Source: Reinekea forsetii | GTDB taxonomy: Bacteria; Pseudomonadota; Gammaproteobacteria; Pseudomonadales; Natronospirillaceae | Direction of reading: 5' to 3' | NCBI RefSeq assembly: GCF_018860385.1 | Contig: NZ_JAHKPH010000011.1 | Coordinates: forward strand, 124,001 to 188,000 | Length of the DNA stretch: 64,000 nt | The notes under the pieces: model-generated | What the model was told of the DNA's origin: nothing | What the model saw: only the letters and a program-made list of their open reading frames with translations | The model's database searches: none | Part shown: in pieces, positions 44,139 to 52,650 of the stretch | Layout: each line of letters starts with the position of its first letter | Numbering within the stretch: position 1 is the first letter of the stretch | Made by a program: the position numbers and the translations under genes

Positions 44139-45386
44139 ATGACTGATACACTCAAAAAAGACGCTTTGGCATACCATGCCGACCCTCGCCCAGGAAAACT
44201 CAGTGTCGAGATATCGACAGCCGCTGAATCATCACGTGATTTGTCACTTGCTTACAGCCCTGGTGTGGCGGAGCCTGTGCGAGCCATTGCTGAAAACCCA
44301 GAAGATGCCTATAAGTACACCATTAAAGGCAATTTGGTAGGTGTTATATCGAATGGCAGCGCGATTTTAGGGTTAGGTAACTTAGGTTCGTTGGCCAGCA
44401 AGCCAGTCATGGAAGGAAAAGCCCTGTTATTTAAGCGTTTTGCCAACGTTGATTCTATTGATATCGAAGTGAACTCTTCTGATATTAATGAAATTGTGCG
44501 CACCGTTGAACTTATTGCTGATACCTTTGGTGGAATCAACTTAGAAGACATCAAAGCCCCTGAGTGTTTTGAAATTGAGCGTCGTTTAATAGAGTCATGC
44601 AGTATTCCAATTTTTCACGATGATCAACACGGCACAGCCATTGTTACGGTTGCGGGCATGCTAAATGCTCTTGATATTCAAGGTAAGTCTATCGAAACGG
44701 CTAAATTGGTCTGTTTAGGCGCAGGTGCGGCGGCCATTTCATGTTCTCGGTTGTTGGTTGCAGCGGGCATGAAGAAAGAAAACATCGTTATGCTCGATCG
44801 AAAAGGCGTTATTTTTAATGGCCGTGAAGGTGTGAACCAGTATAAAGCTGAGTTTGCCAACGATACCACTCGTGCAAGAACGTTAACTGAAGCCATAGAA
44901 GGCGCAGATGTGTTCCTTGGGCTTTCAGGTCCTGATCAGCTCAGCGCTGAACAATTAAAAACCATGGCCGATAAGCCGATTATTTTTGCGTGCTCTAATC
45001 CAGATCCAGAGATTAAGCCTGAACTCGCGTTGAGCGTACGTGATGACGTCATTATGGCAACGGGTCGTTCCGATTACCCAAACCAGGTGAATAACGTATT
45101 AGGCTTTCCGTTTATTTTCCGCGGCGCATTAGATGTCCGGGCTACTAAGATTAATGAAGAAATGAAGCTGGCTGCAGCGCATGCGATCAGTGATTTAGCT
45201 AAAGAAGAGATCTTACAAGAAGTTATCGATGCCTACGGCGGCAATGCCTTTGAGTTTGGCCCGGAATACATTATTCCTAAGCCATTAGATCCACGTTTAT
45301 TAAATCGCGTAGCGGGTGCCGTTGCGCGTGCAGCAGTTGATTCCGGAGTCGCTAAAGTCGCCTTACCAGACAAGTATAAAGTTTAG
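44139..45386 (+). CDS. maeB: NAD(P)-dependent malic enzyme, short form
   Basis: A 415-residue malic enzyme that oxidatively decarboxylates malate to pyruvate. Signatures are DLSLAYSPGVAEPVRAI, ECFEIERRL, IFHDDQHGTAIVTVAGML and the nucleotide fold LVCLGAGAAAISCSRLL. It lacks the C-terminal phosphotransacetylase-like domain of E. coli MaeB (759 aa), so it resembles the roughly 420-residue Pseudomonas enzyme at the same locus. Cofactor preference cannot be settled from sequence. Own promoter and terminator suggest a single-gene unit. Confidence 0.94.
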   Translation: MTDTLKKDALAYHADPRPGKLSVEISTAAESSRDLSLAYSPGVAEPVRAIAENPEDAYKYTIKGNLVGVISNGSAILGLGNLGSLASKPVMEGKALLFKRFANVDSIDIEVNSSDINEIVRTVELIADTFGGINLEDIKAPECFEIERRLIESCSIPIFHDDQHGTAIVTVAGMLNALDIQGKSIETAKLVCLGAGAAAISCSRLLVAAGMKKENIVMLDRKGVIFNGREGVNQYKAEFANDTTRARTLTEAIEGADVFLGLSGPDQLSAEQLKTMADKPIIFACSNPDPEIKPELALSVRDDVIMATGRSDYPNQVNNVLGFPFIFRGALDVRATKINEEMKLAAAHAISDLAKEEILQEVIDAYGGNAFEFGPEYIIPKPLDPRLLNRVAGAVARAAVDSGVAKVALPDKYKV

Positions 45387-45402
45387 TCTTGTCAGACATA
45401 TT

Positions 45403-45428
45403 AAAAGGAGCCGCGTGCTCCTTTTTTT
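45403..45428 (+). terminator. Intrinsic terminator of malic enzyme gene
   Basis: AAAAGGAGC, loop CGCGT, GCTCCTTTT continuing as T to 45428. It stands 17 nt after the maeB stop. Confidence 0.92.
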
Positions 45429-45483
45429 GGTTCTTATGGACCTGATTCATCAAAATTGCTGTGTTCAAACCTAAAATTGAACC

Positions 45484-45500
45484 CTATTTCTATGAAATAG
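45484..45500. promoter_or_regulatory. Perfect 7-bp inverted repeat before the SH3 gene
   Basis: CTATTTC-TAT-GAAATAG. It is about 55 bp upstream of a TATAAT at 45557-45562 and could be an operator; no regulator is suggested by the sequence. Confidence 0.3.
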
Positions 45501-45556
45501 TTAAAATATTTGATAAAAATAGCCTAAAACCAAGCAAAATGGTGAGACTTGACTAC

Positions 45557-45562
45557 TATAAT
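45557..45562 (+). promoter_or_regulatory. Possible -10 for the SH3-domain protein gene
   Basis: A perfect TATAAT about 65 bp before the chosen ATG, with no recognisable -35 at 16-18 bp. Confidence 0.35.
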
Positions 45563-45626
45563 GTGAAGGAACACTGTTTCATTTTGGAGAAAAGGTGCCA
45601 AGGCATCTAAACAACAATTGACTATT

Positions 45627-46766
45627 ATGAACATGGCAGAAAAAAAGCAGCTGACGAGCGTGACCGAGCCAGAAGGTCGATTTTGGGACGGTTTTACCGA
45701 TCCAACTCAAGCTGCTGTGCATTTAGCTTTGCAATGGCTGGCTTATGTGTACCCTTCCGTTGAGTTGCAAATAGACCGCACCTTAAATAATGCGTTACCG
45801 TATTCTGATTCAGATTTAAGTGCTCGTTGGTTTCAATTTCTCGAAGAGCAAGATGTCGAAGGCCATGTTGAGGCCCTCAATTGGATGGCGAAAGTCATCT
45901 CAAAAGAGCAGATCCCGTTTTTGGTCGAAACCTGTTGGCGGTTAGTCTTGGTCGATCATGAGTTACCGACCCACGTACCGTTGGCCTTGAGGATTCTAGG
46001 TCAAGTGATAGGCATTAATGAACAGCGTTTGCATGAAATTGGCGGCAATGTGTTTCGAGAGTTCATAGAAGCCGATGACAAGAAGCCTAGAGCGCCCTTA
46101 CTCCCGGTAGATCCGAGGTATTTAGATAGAATTGAGTGGCGGTTGCACGGTCATACGGCCACAGCGCGTCATGTATTTGATCGACACAGTCCAACACCAG
46201 AAAAGTCAAAAGAGAAATTTATAGGCTTTATCTTAGGCTTTTTTGCAGGGGCATCCGTTTTAGCCTTTGTGGTGTTTGGTCCTTGGCAGTTTGGCCGTAT
46301 TTCGGTCGAACGAATGCAACATGAAGGCCCAACGTTATCGCAAAGTACAGAGGCCATGGTAAATGAAACACCGACAGCTGTCGTTGCTAGCGAGCCTACA
46401 GATGCACCCGATTCATCGCCTTCTTCTGAAGAACCTCAAGCAAGTGACATTAATGAAGCGGTAACAACCTCCGAATCTTTAGAGCAAACGCTTGCGCTTG
46501 TAGAGCCTTCTTCGCCCGCAGTTGAAGAGTCGACACCTGCGCCTTCAGCAACGGTTAACGTCGAAAAAGTTTTAATGTTAGTGTCGGCCAACGTACTCAA
46601 TGTTCGAGCGCAAGCAACGGTTGAAAGCGATGTCGTTGCAAAGTTAGGTAAAGATGCGAAAGTATGGGCCTACCCAGCTGAAGCTGTCGGGCTTTGGATG
46701 AAAATACGTTTTGACGATAAAGAAGGGTACGCCAGTGCTCGGTTTATGGAGCCCGTTGGTAATTAA
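45627..46766 (+). CDS. TerB-like / SH3b membrane protein
   Basis: A 379-residue protein. Its cytoplasmic N-terminal about 190 residues are helical and end in a stretch whose pattern resembles TerB domains (WRLVLVDHELPTHVPLALRI, then LGQVIGINEQRLHEIG). One membrane segment follows at about 200-222 (FIGFILGFFAGASVLAFVVF), then a Ser/Pro/Glu/Thr-rich linker of about 90 residues, and a C-terminal bacterial SH3 domain (about 310-377: LVSANVLNVRAQATVESDVV, ending YASARFMEPV). SH3b domains commonly bind cell-wall peptides, so a link between cytoplasm and wall is possible. Start is uncertain: TTG 45618 and ATG 45633 are also in frame. Not a recognised named gene. Confidence 0.8.
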   Translation: MNMAEKKQLTSVTEPEGRFWDGFTDPTQAAVHLALQWLAYVYPSVELQIDRTLNNALPYSDSDLSARWFQFLEEQDVEGHVEALNWMAKVISKEQIPFLVETCWRLVLVDHELPTHVPLALRILGQVIGINEQRLHEIGGNVFREFIEADDKKPRAPLLPVDPRYLDRIEWRLHGHTATARHVFDRHSPTPEKSKEKFIGFILGFFAGASVLAFVVFGPWQFGRISVERMQHEGPTLSQSTEAMVNETPTAVVASEPTDAPDSSPSSEEPQASDINEAVTTSESLEQTLALVEPSSPAVEESTPAPSATVNVEKVLMLVSANVLNVRAQATVESDVVAKLGKDAKVWAYPAEAVGLWMKIRFDDKEGYASARFMEPVGN

Positions 46767-46785
46767 AACGTAAGTGCAACGGGGC

Positions 46786-47577
46786 TTATTCAGGGGCGGT
46801 AATATTTACCTTCAATTCTTGCAGCTGCGCAATCGTCTTTTTTCGATAGCGTTCGCGTACAATACTACCTTTCGGCTTTTCTAAATAATAAGCTAATGCT
46901 TGAGCTTGAACCGCATCTACGCCTATTTTAGTTAATACATCTACAAAGTTTTGCTCGTCACTGTAGTCTGGCTCAGGCAAGGTATTTGCGCGCGGCAATT
47001 CAACGGTCTCACCATTAAACAGACGCTGACAAAGCTTTTCATAAGCGTTTTTAAAGACTGGTTTGGTGATTCTTTCCGCTTCTGATCGCAACGCATGGTA
47101 ACTGACTTGCTGTGCAGCAAGCTGAACGCAAACATGTGACCAACGATGAGCTTGCGGGTGATGAGCATTCACGCTAGCCTCTAAATAAGCTTGGTCCAAA
47201 GACGGTAATCCTAGTGATTCCGGCGTGGGCTGTAGAAGTTTTAAAAACTCTGCAATGGTGGGGGGCCATGCATGCTCTCGCTTACAGCGCTCTAACGCAA
47301 ATTCGAGTTGAACTTCAGTCATGCCAGCTAAAGACATCGCCCACTCACGTTTCGCCTGATTCAAGGTGGTTTCATCACCGTAGGCACTTTCAAAGCGATG
47401 GGTATAAATATGGTGGAAGCGAGCAAAGATCATGTTGATCAATACTTTCGTGTCATGATCAACGGTAGGGCGATTACCAGTCAGTATCTGAGATGTTTCT
47501 GAGAGCGTCCCGGACGCGTGCTCTTTTTTCTCGAGGATTGTTTGCAGGCTCACCAGTTGTGTTGATTGATTGCTCAT
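46786..47577 (-). CDS. Lambda P-like replicative helicase loader
   Basis: A 263-residue protein that resembles the lambda replication protein P family, proteins that bring DnaB helicase to the origin. Supporting stretches are VLINMIFARFHHIYTHRFES, KREWAMSLAGMTEVQLEFAL and HAWPPTIAEFLKLLQ. There is no Walker motif, so it is not a DnaC-type AAA+ loader. The gene follows a DnaT-like gene, which supports a primosome role. ATG 47577 has AAAGG 6 nt upstream; another ATG at 47592 is in frame. With this start it overlaps dnaT by 104 bp out of frame. Confidence 0.75.
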   Translation of the reverse strand: MSNQSTQLVSLQTILEKKEHASGTLSETSQILTGNRPTVDHDTKVLINMIFARFHHIYTHRFESAYGDETTLNQAKREWAMSLAGMTEVQLEFALERCKREHAWPPTIAEFLKLLQPTPESLGLPSLDQAYLEASVNAHHPQAHRWSHVCVQLAAQQVSYHALRSEAERITKPVFKNAYEKLCQRLFNGETVELPRANTLPEPDYSDEQNFVDVLTKIGVDAVQAQALAYYLEKPKGSIVRERYRKKTIAQLQELKVNITAPE

Positions 47578-48301
47578 ATCGACCTTTTGCATGTTGTGAT
47601 TCGGGCCAAGCGCGTTGCACCCAATTAACTAATCGAATATCCCAGTTGGCCTCTTGGCGTTCACTGGCCAGGTAATATTGCCTAAATTTTTCAAGTTCTG
47701 AAAGCGCAAAGGCTAGCGGAATATTGTGAAATGACAATAAATTGGGAAACTGTTCACTCGGCTCCCAGTCGGCCGTCATTTTAACCCGCTGAACGCTGGC
47801 TCGGCCGCCGTGCTTTGCGGCAGGTTTAAGATAAGCCAAGTCGTCGTCTTCTTGATTGCGTCGCCTAGCATCGTTCATTGAAAATACCGGCAGTTTTTCA
47901 GTGGCCTGTGAATTAACTGCAGCGACAGACGGCGTTTGGTTTGGGGCATCGTATGTATTTGGCGTGTTATTGTACACAGGGACGGTTTTACTGATCGAAG
48001 GTAGCTTAGTTTGTGTACCTGCTGCCTCATCGGCATCAAATAAAGGGTCAATGATAAATTGCCAAGGCGATTGGCTGACAATGTTTATAACGCCTTGCGC
48101 TTGTAGCCGATTGCACACGGCCAAAAACTGCATATCACTCCAAAAAGGCAATAATTTTTGCTGCTTTTGAACAGATAACTCAATGGTTTCACGTTCCTGC
48201 AGTGTTTTGATTTCGTACAGTAGTTGAAACAGCAAAGCTTCTTCTAAGCCCAATGTAGCTGCGAGCGTAGGAGAAACTAAGAGCATTTTTTCTGAAATCA
48301 C
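47474..48301 (-). CDS. DnaT-like primosomal protein
   Basis: A 275-residue protein with two parts. The N-terminus (about 1-100) is a helical or winged-helix region with PTLAATLGLEEALLFQLLYE. The C-terminal DnaT-type domain (about 180-265) shows MTADWEPSEQFPNLLSFHNI, LSELEKFRQYYLASE and WDIRLVNWVQRAW, the Trp-rich pattern of the DnaT ssDNA-binding domain. A Gln/Asn/Thr-rich linker joins them. GTG at 48301 is favoured by AAGGG 6 nt upstream; ATG 48286 and TTG 48322 are alternatives. Much longer than E. coli DnaT (179 aa). Confidence 0.75.
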   Translation of the reverse strand: MISEKMLLVSPTLAATLGLEEALLFQLLYEIKTLQERETIELSVQKQQKLLPFWSDMQFLAVCNRLQAQGVINIVSQSPWQFIIDPLFDADEAAGTQTKLPSISKTVPVYNNTPNTYDAPNQTPSVAAVNSQATEKLPVFSMNDARRRNQEDDDLAYLKPAAKHGGRASVQRVKMTADWEPSEQFPNLLSFHNIPLAFALSELEKFRQYYLASERQEANWDIRLVNWVQRAWPESQHAKGRYEQSINTTGEPANNPREKRARVRDALRNISDTDW

Positions 48302-48330
48302 GTAGCACCCTTCAGACCGCAAAGTGGGTC

Positions 48331-48381
48331 GTTTAAACTAAAATTATCAACTGATGGGCTTAAACAGACGGGTTTAAAGCC
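48331..48381. promoter_or_regulatory. TTTAAA-rich inverted repeats upstream of dnaT
   Basis: A palindrome GTTTAAAC (48331-48338) and, 18 bp on, an imperfect inverted repeat GGCTTAAAC / GTTTAAAGCC (48357-48381). Three related half-sites just before the dnaT start could be binding sites for one regulator. Confidence 0.3.
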
Positions 48382-48518
48382 GGTCGGTCAGCTTAACATA
48401 ATCCACGAATAACAGGGATTAGTTTATCGAACAAAATGTATAAGTGACGAATTGTACTGGCAGTTTGCCGCAGGCTTGATTAGCCTATGCGCTTTGAATA
48501 CTTTGTATAGTGCTTAGA

Positions 48519-49391
48519 ATGACAAATGTGATCTCTGTCGAGAATTTAACAAAAAATTACGGCTCTAAAGCAGCTGTCAATGGTATCAGCTTTTCAGTTG
48601 CTCAAGGCGATTGTTTTGGCTTGCTGGGCCCAAATGGCGCAGGCAAGACTACGACCATTGAAATGCTTGAAGGCGTGTTGAACCCCTCTCAGGGAAAGAT
48701 TTCATTGTTTGGTGAACCTGCTAATAAATCACTCTATAAGCGAGTGGGCATTCAGTTTCAAAACACCGCATTACAAGACTACCTAACCGTTATTGAAACC
48801 GTAAAGTTATTCCATGCATTATATGAGCAGCCAATGCCGTTGGATGAATTGATACAACTGTGTGCCTTGGAAGATATTTTGCATCAAGATGCGCGCACGC
48901 TTTCCGGTGGTCAGCGACAGCGCTTATTGTTAGCGTTGGCTTTAGTAAACTCACCAGATTTAGTTTTTTTAGATGAGCCAACCACGGGTTTAGATCCTCA
49001 AGCCCGACGCAACTTTTGGTCATTGATTGAGGCCATCAAAGCGCAAGGGCGTAGCATTGTGTTGACTACCCATTACATGGATGAAGCCCAAGTACTTTGT
49101 GATGATATCGCTATTATGGATCAAGGCCAAATCATCGCAAGTGGCTCCCCAGAAGCCTTGTTGGCCGATCATTTTAACGGCGCAGTGGTGTGCATTCCGC
49201 TAGAAAACACAAATGATATATCGGCCGCTCATAGTATTGCCAACGGCCGATATGAAATTGAAACAGAACAGGTGGATGAGACTATTCAGTCACTGATACA
49301 ACAAAATATCTCTTTAGAAGGCATGCAAGTTAAAAGGCCGACGTTAGAAGACTTGTTTTTAAAATTAACCGGCCACGCCTTAAGGGGATAA
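48519..49391 (+). CDS. ABC-2 exporter ATP-binding protein
   Basis: A 290-residue ABC ATPase of the DrrA/CcmA group. Walker A GLLGPNGAGKTTTIEMLEG, Q-loop in QFQNTALQDYLTV, signature LSGGQRQRLLLALAL, Walker B LVFLDEPTTGLDPQ and switch His in TTHYMDEA are all intact, so it should be active. A C-terminal extension of about 80 residues ends THE-like in RPTLEDLFLKLTG, typical for this group. The permease follows 3 bp later. The substrate is unknown. ATG 48519 is preferred over an in-frame GTG at 48510. Confidence 0.93.
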   Translation: MTNVISVENLTKNYGSKAAVNGISFSVAQGDCFGLLGPNGAGKTTTIEMLEGVLNPSQGKISLFGEPANKSLYKRVGIQFQNTALQDYLTVIETVKLFHALYEQPMPLDELIQLCALEDILHQDARTLSGGQRQRLLLALALVNSPDLVFLDEPTTGLDPQARRNFWSLIEAIKAQGRSIVLTTHYMDEAQVLCDDIAIMDQGQIIASGSPEALLADHFNGAVVCIPLENTNDISAAHSIANGRYEIETEQVDETIQSLIQQNISLEGMQVKRPTLEDLFLKLTGHALRG

Positions 49392-49394
49392 TGC

Positions 49395-50402
49395 ATGAAA
49401 CGAATGTTAGCGGTATTCAATGCCCGCAATAAAGAGTTTGTTAGAGATCGCAGCTCGTTAATGTGGAATTTGCTGTTCCCTTTTTTGCTGTTGTTTGTGT
49501 TTTATTACGCCTTTGGGCAAAGCCAGCCGATTTTTAGCATCGGTGTTATTTCAGAAAAAGACGGTTATTTGGCTCGCCCGCAACTTATGGCAGTTAAGCA
49601 TATTCACTTTATTCCATATCAAGACATTGAAACGGCTTTAGAGCGGTTAGAGCGACACCAGATAGACTTAGTACTCGATATTGATCAGCTGGCGTACTGG
49701 GTCAATGATGAAAGCAGCCAAGGCTACATGGTAGAGCAGCTTCTTTCCAAGCTAGATCCCGGTTATGAGCGGAACTTAGTCAAAGGAGCCGCCATTCGGT
49801 ACGTCGATTGGGTGCTGCCAGGCATTATTGGCATGACCATCATGTTCAGCTCATTGTTCGGAGTGGGCTATGTCATTGTGCGATATCGAAAAAATGGCGT
49901 GTTAAAGCGCTTAAATGCCACACCCTTAAGTGCGTTAGAGTTTATTTCCGCGCAAATTCTGTCTCGGTTGTTGTCGGTTTTATTTGTCGGTAATGTGTTG
50001 CTGTTGGGCGGTTGGTTTACATTATCAACCTTAATGGTGGGTCAATATTGGTTAATTCTATTAGTAATGGTCTTAGGAGCCCTTGCATTAATCAGTTTGG
50101 GATTGCTCATTGCGAGCCGATTGCGCAGCGAAGAGTTTACTGGCGCATTAATCAACATGACGACTTGGCCAATGATGGGTTTATCACAGGTTTGGTTTCC
50201 CTTAGAGGGCGCTCCTCACTTTATCAAACTGGTTTCTTATGCTTTTCCGTTGACGCACCTTGTTGAGGCCATGCGGGAGGTCATGATTGATGGCGCGACT
50301 TTGTTACAAATCAGCGACCACCTATCAATATTGCTTGCGATGGTTATTGTGTTTTTAGGCTTAGGTGCCTGGCTTTTTAATTGGGATTCGGACAGCCGTT
50401 AA
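49395..50402 (+). CDS. ABC-2 type exporter permease
   Basis: A 335-residue membrane protein: one N-terminal membrane segment at about 23-42 (WNLLFPFLLLFVFYYAF), a soluble loop of about 100 residues, then five segments from about 139 onward. The ABC-2 signature region is RYRKNGVLKRLNATPLSALE followed by FPLTHLVEAMREVMIDG. It pairs with the ATPase upstream (AAGGGGA ribosome site across the junction). Convergent with the patatin-like gene. Confidence 0.9.
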   Translation: MKRMLAVFNARNKEFVRDRSSLMWNLLFPFLLLFVFYYAFGQSQPIFSIGVISEKDGYLARPQLMAVKHIHFIPYQDIETALERLERHQIDLVLDIDQLAYWVNDESSQGYMVEQLLSKLDPGYERNLVKGAAIRYVDWVLPGIIGMTIMFSSLFGVGYVIVRYRKNGVLKRLNATPLSALEFISAQILSRLLSVLFVGNVLLLGGWFTLSTLMVGQYWLILLVMVLGALALISLGLLIASRLRSEEFTGALINMTTWPMMGLSQVWFPLEGAPHFIKLVSYAFPLTHLVEAMREVMIDGATLLQISDHLSILLAMVIVFLGLGAWLFNWDSDSR

Positions 50403-50419
50403 GGGGTTACGGCTGTTCG
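50389..50419. terminator. Hairpin spanning two convergent stop codons
   Basis: CGGACAGCCGT and ACGGCTGTTCG pair over 11 bp (one G-T) around a 9-nt loop containing both stop codons. Neither strand has a following T-run, so a role as bidirectional terminator or 3'-end stabiliser is only likely from position. Confidence 0.45.
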
Positions 50420-51378
50420 TAAGTTTCTCGTTGAATCCCATGAAAATCGCTCGTTGAAGGGTCTTCCGTATCGACTTGATCAAAATGCAGAAGCGATTTT
50501 AAGCACAACTGGTAACCTTCTTCGATCATCTCCTCAGCCAAGTGGTAATCAAACAAGCCACCAAGCGTGTAAGGAACCTCAATGAGAATATCAGGGCGGT
50601 TAGCCGCCAGTTTCATGTGAGCCATGGTGTTTTGCATGGTTTCGATGCTGCGGTTGATCAGTTCAACCGTTGAAAACTGACGCTCGTGTCCAGTGGCTTC
50701 TTTGTCTTCATTACTCCAACGATCAATAAAACGTTTAACGGCGCGCTGAACCGCGCCGTTTTCTGCCGTTAAGCGCTTAGATTGCATTACCTCAGGATCA
50801 AGCTTCGGGGCTAATGGGTTTCTTTTTGCGTTTAAATTAACAGCCAAGGTGATGTCGGTGACGTACTTCATTGAAGCCGCTACTGGAACAGGGTTTAATA
50901 CGCCGCCATCGACCAAATACATATTTCGATAGAAGTGAGGCTTAAATACAGAAGGAATGGCAATAGAAGCTCGAACGGCTTCATATAAACTGCCGTCCGT
51001 AAACCAGACTTCTTTTTGACGCTCTAAATCGACAGCGACTGCGGTAAAATCGATGGGCAAGGTTTCAATAACGCGATCTTTAACTAAAGATTCTAAAGCG
51101 TCCATGAGCTTGTCACCTTTAAATAACCCGCCACCCGTAAAGCTTAAATCGAGCAGACCGAGGACATTTTTACGATCCAGCGCTGTAACCCAGCTTTGAA
51201 ATTGGTCGAGTTTCCCGGCCGCATAAAAACCACCAACTAACGCACCAATACTCGCACCTGCAATGTTCTTAATTTCATAACCCTGGTCTTCTAAGCAGCG
51301 AATGACCCCGATATGTGCCATACCGCGCGCTCCGCCACTTCCGAGGACGAGCGATACCGTTTTCTTTTGCTTATCCAT
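50407..51378 (-). CDS. Patatin-like phospholipase, RssA-like
   Basis: A 323-residue patatin-fold lipid hydrolase. The oxyanion hole is LGSGGARGMAHIGVI, the nucleophile Ser is in GASIGALVGGFYAAG, and the dyad Asp in LVDGGVLNPVPV. There is no signal peptide. A C-terminal tail of about 110 residues holds an SNEDKEATGHERQFS stretch of unknown role. It lies 30 bp after mshG in the same direction, so it may be expressed with the MSHA genes, but has a good AAAGGA ribosome site of its own. Substrate unknown. Confidence 0.88.
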   Translation of the reverse strand: MDKQKKTVSLVLGSGGARGMAHIGVIRCLEDQGYEIKNIAGASIGALVGGFYAAGKLDQFQSWVTALDRKNVLGLLDLSFTGGGLFKGDKLMDALESLVKDRVIETLPIDFTAVAVDLERQKEVWFTDGSLYEAVRASIAIPSVFKPHFYRNMYLVDGGVLNPVPVAASMKYVTDITLAVNLNAKRNPLAPKLDPEVMQSKRLTAENGAVQRAVKRFIDRWSNEDKEATGHERQFSTVELINRSIETMQNTMAHMKLAANRPDILIEVPYTLGGLFDYHLAEEMIEEGYQLCLKSLLHFDQVDTEDPSTSDFHGIQRETYEQP

Positions 51379-51408
51379 TTGAATCCTTTGTAGAAAGTTA
51401 GGGCGTCA

Positions 51409-52650
51409 TTAACCGAACGCTGAGCCCAGCTCCCACATGGGTAAAAAGACACCTAGCGCGAGCACTAAAACCATAAAACCCATAAATACTAACAAGATAG
51501 GCTCTAGCGATTCTGCAAGTCGTTTCAGGTCATATTCTACTTCTTGATCGTAAAAGTCTGCAATATCCGTTAAAAGGTCCGAGACATTACCGGTTTCCTC
51601 ACCTACGGCGATCATTTGTAAGATCAGTGAGTTGAATAACCCACTAGAAGAGGCGGTTGATAACAACGATTCGCCACGTTCAATACCATTGAGCATGCCT
51701 TCAATACCTTGCCCAATATATTCATTACCCACCGTACGTGAAGACACTTTCAAAGCTTGCAATAATGGCACACCTGAGCTCAGCATCATGGCTAAGGGTC
51801 GTGCGAATCGGCCCAAGGCAATACGTTCAAATACGCCACCTAGAATTGGAATTTTTAACACCAACTCATCCCATTTTAATAAGCCTTCTGGGGTGCGTTT
51901 CCAGCGGATAAAGGCGATGACACTGGCAATAGAAACAAAGACAATGAGCCACCAATAATTAATCATAAAGTTACTGGTTGAGATCAGTATAATGGTTGGC
52001 AAGGGCAGGTCGGCACCGAGTTTTTCAAAAATGCTGCTAAAAGCCGGCACGACCATGACATTGATAATCACCAAGCCGATGATCATGGCGATGGTAACTA
52101 TCATAGGGTAGCGTGTGGCCGATTTGATTTTCTTCCGAGTGTCCTTTTCTAACTCAAGGTGACTGATCAGTTGTGAAAATGCGGTGTCTAATCGACCGGT
52201 AGATTCCCCCATAGCAATCATCGATACAAACAAGTCGCCAAAAATATCAGGGTGTGCTCTAAAAGCGTTTGATAGCGTAGAACCTTGCGTTAAGGTTCTC
52301 GAAATATCGCGCAAGATATCGCCAAGTACTTCAGAACGCGAGGCATCGGCTAGACCATTGATTGCTCGAATCAAAGGAATGCCTGATCGTGTGAGTGCAT
52401 ACATTTGTCGGCTGAACATAATGAGTTCGTCGATGCCAACTTTCTTTTTGCCAAAAAAATCACCAATGGCATCGGCCGCGGAATTCTTGTCTTTATCTTT
52501 GTTCTTACTGCCTTTTGCCGGCTCAATGATCGTTGGAATAATGCTTTGTCGCTTTAACGAGGTCAACACCGCTGATTTGGAGTTGCCTTCGACAACACCT
52601 TTGACCGGATCTCCATTTGCACTGCGACCTTGATAATAAAAGCTAGGCAT
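51409..52650 (-). CDS. mshG: MSHA platform protein MshG (GspF/PilC family)
   Basis: A 413-residue inner-membrane platform protein of type IV pilus assembly. Two homologous GspF repeats are visible: IDELIMFSRQMYALTRSGIP, and LGRFARPLAMMLSSGVPLLQ. Membrane segments lie at about 177-200, 221-240 and 385-405 (LLVFMGFMVLVLALGVFLP). It transmits MshE motor movement to pilus polymerisation. It overlaps mshE by 8 bp. Confidence 0.93.
   Translation of the reverse strand: MPSFYYQGRSANGDPVKGVVEGNSKSAVLTSLKRQSIIPTIIEPAKGSKNKDKDKNSAADAIGDFFGKKKVGIDELIMFSRQMYALTRSGIPLIRAINGLADASRSEVLGDILRDISRTLTQGSTLSNAFRAHPDIFGDLFVSMIAMGESTGRLDTAFSQLISHLELEKDTRKKIKSATRYPMIVTIAMIIGLVIINVMVVPAFSSIFEKLGADLPLPTIILISTSNFMINYWWLIVFVSIASVIAFIRWKRTPEGLLKWDELVLKIPILGGVFERIALGRFARPLAMMLSSGVPLLQALKVSSRTVGNEYIGQGIEGMLNGIERGESLLSTASSSGLFNSLILQMIAVGEETGNVSDLLTDIADFYDQEVEYDLKRLAESLEPILLVFMGFMVLVLALGVFLPMWELGSAFG

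Noticed and set aside
46786-48301. Prophage remnant
   Set aside because: The loader and DnaT-like genes recall phage replication genes, but no integrase, repressor, structural gene or attachment repeat is present; flanks are ordinary chromosomal genes.
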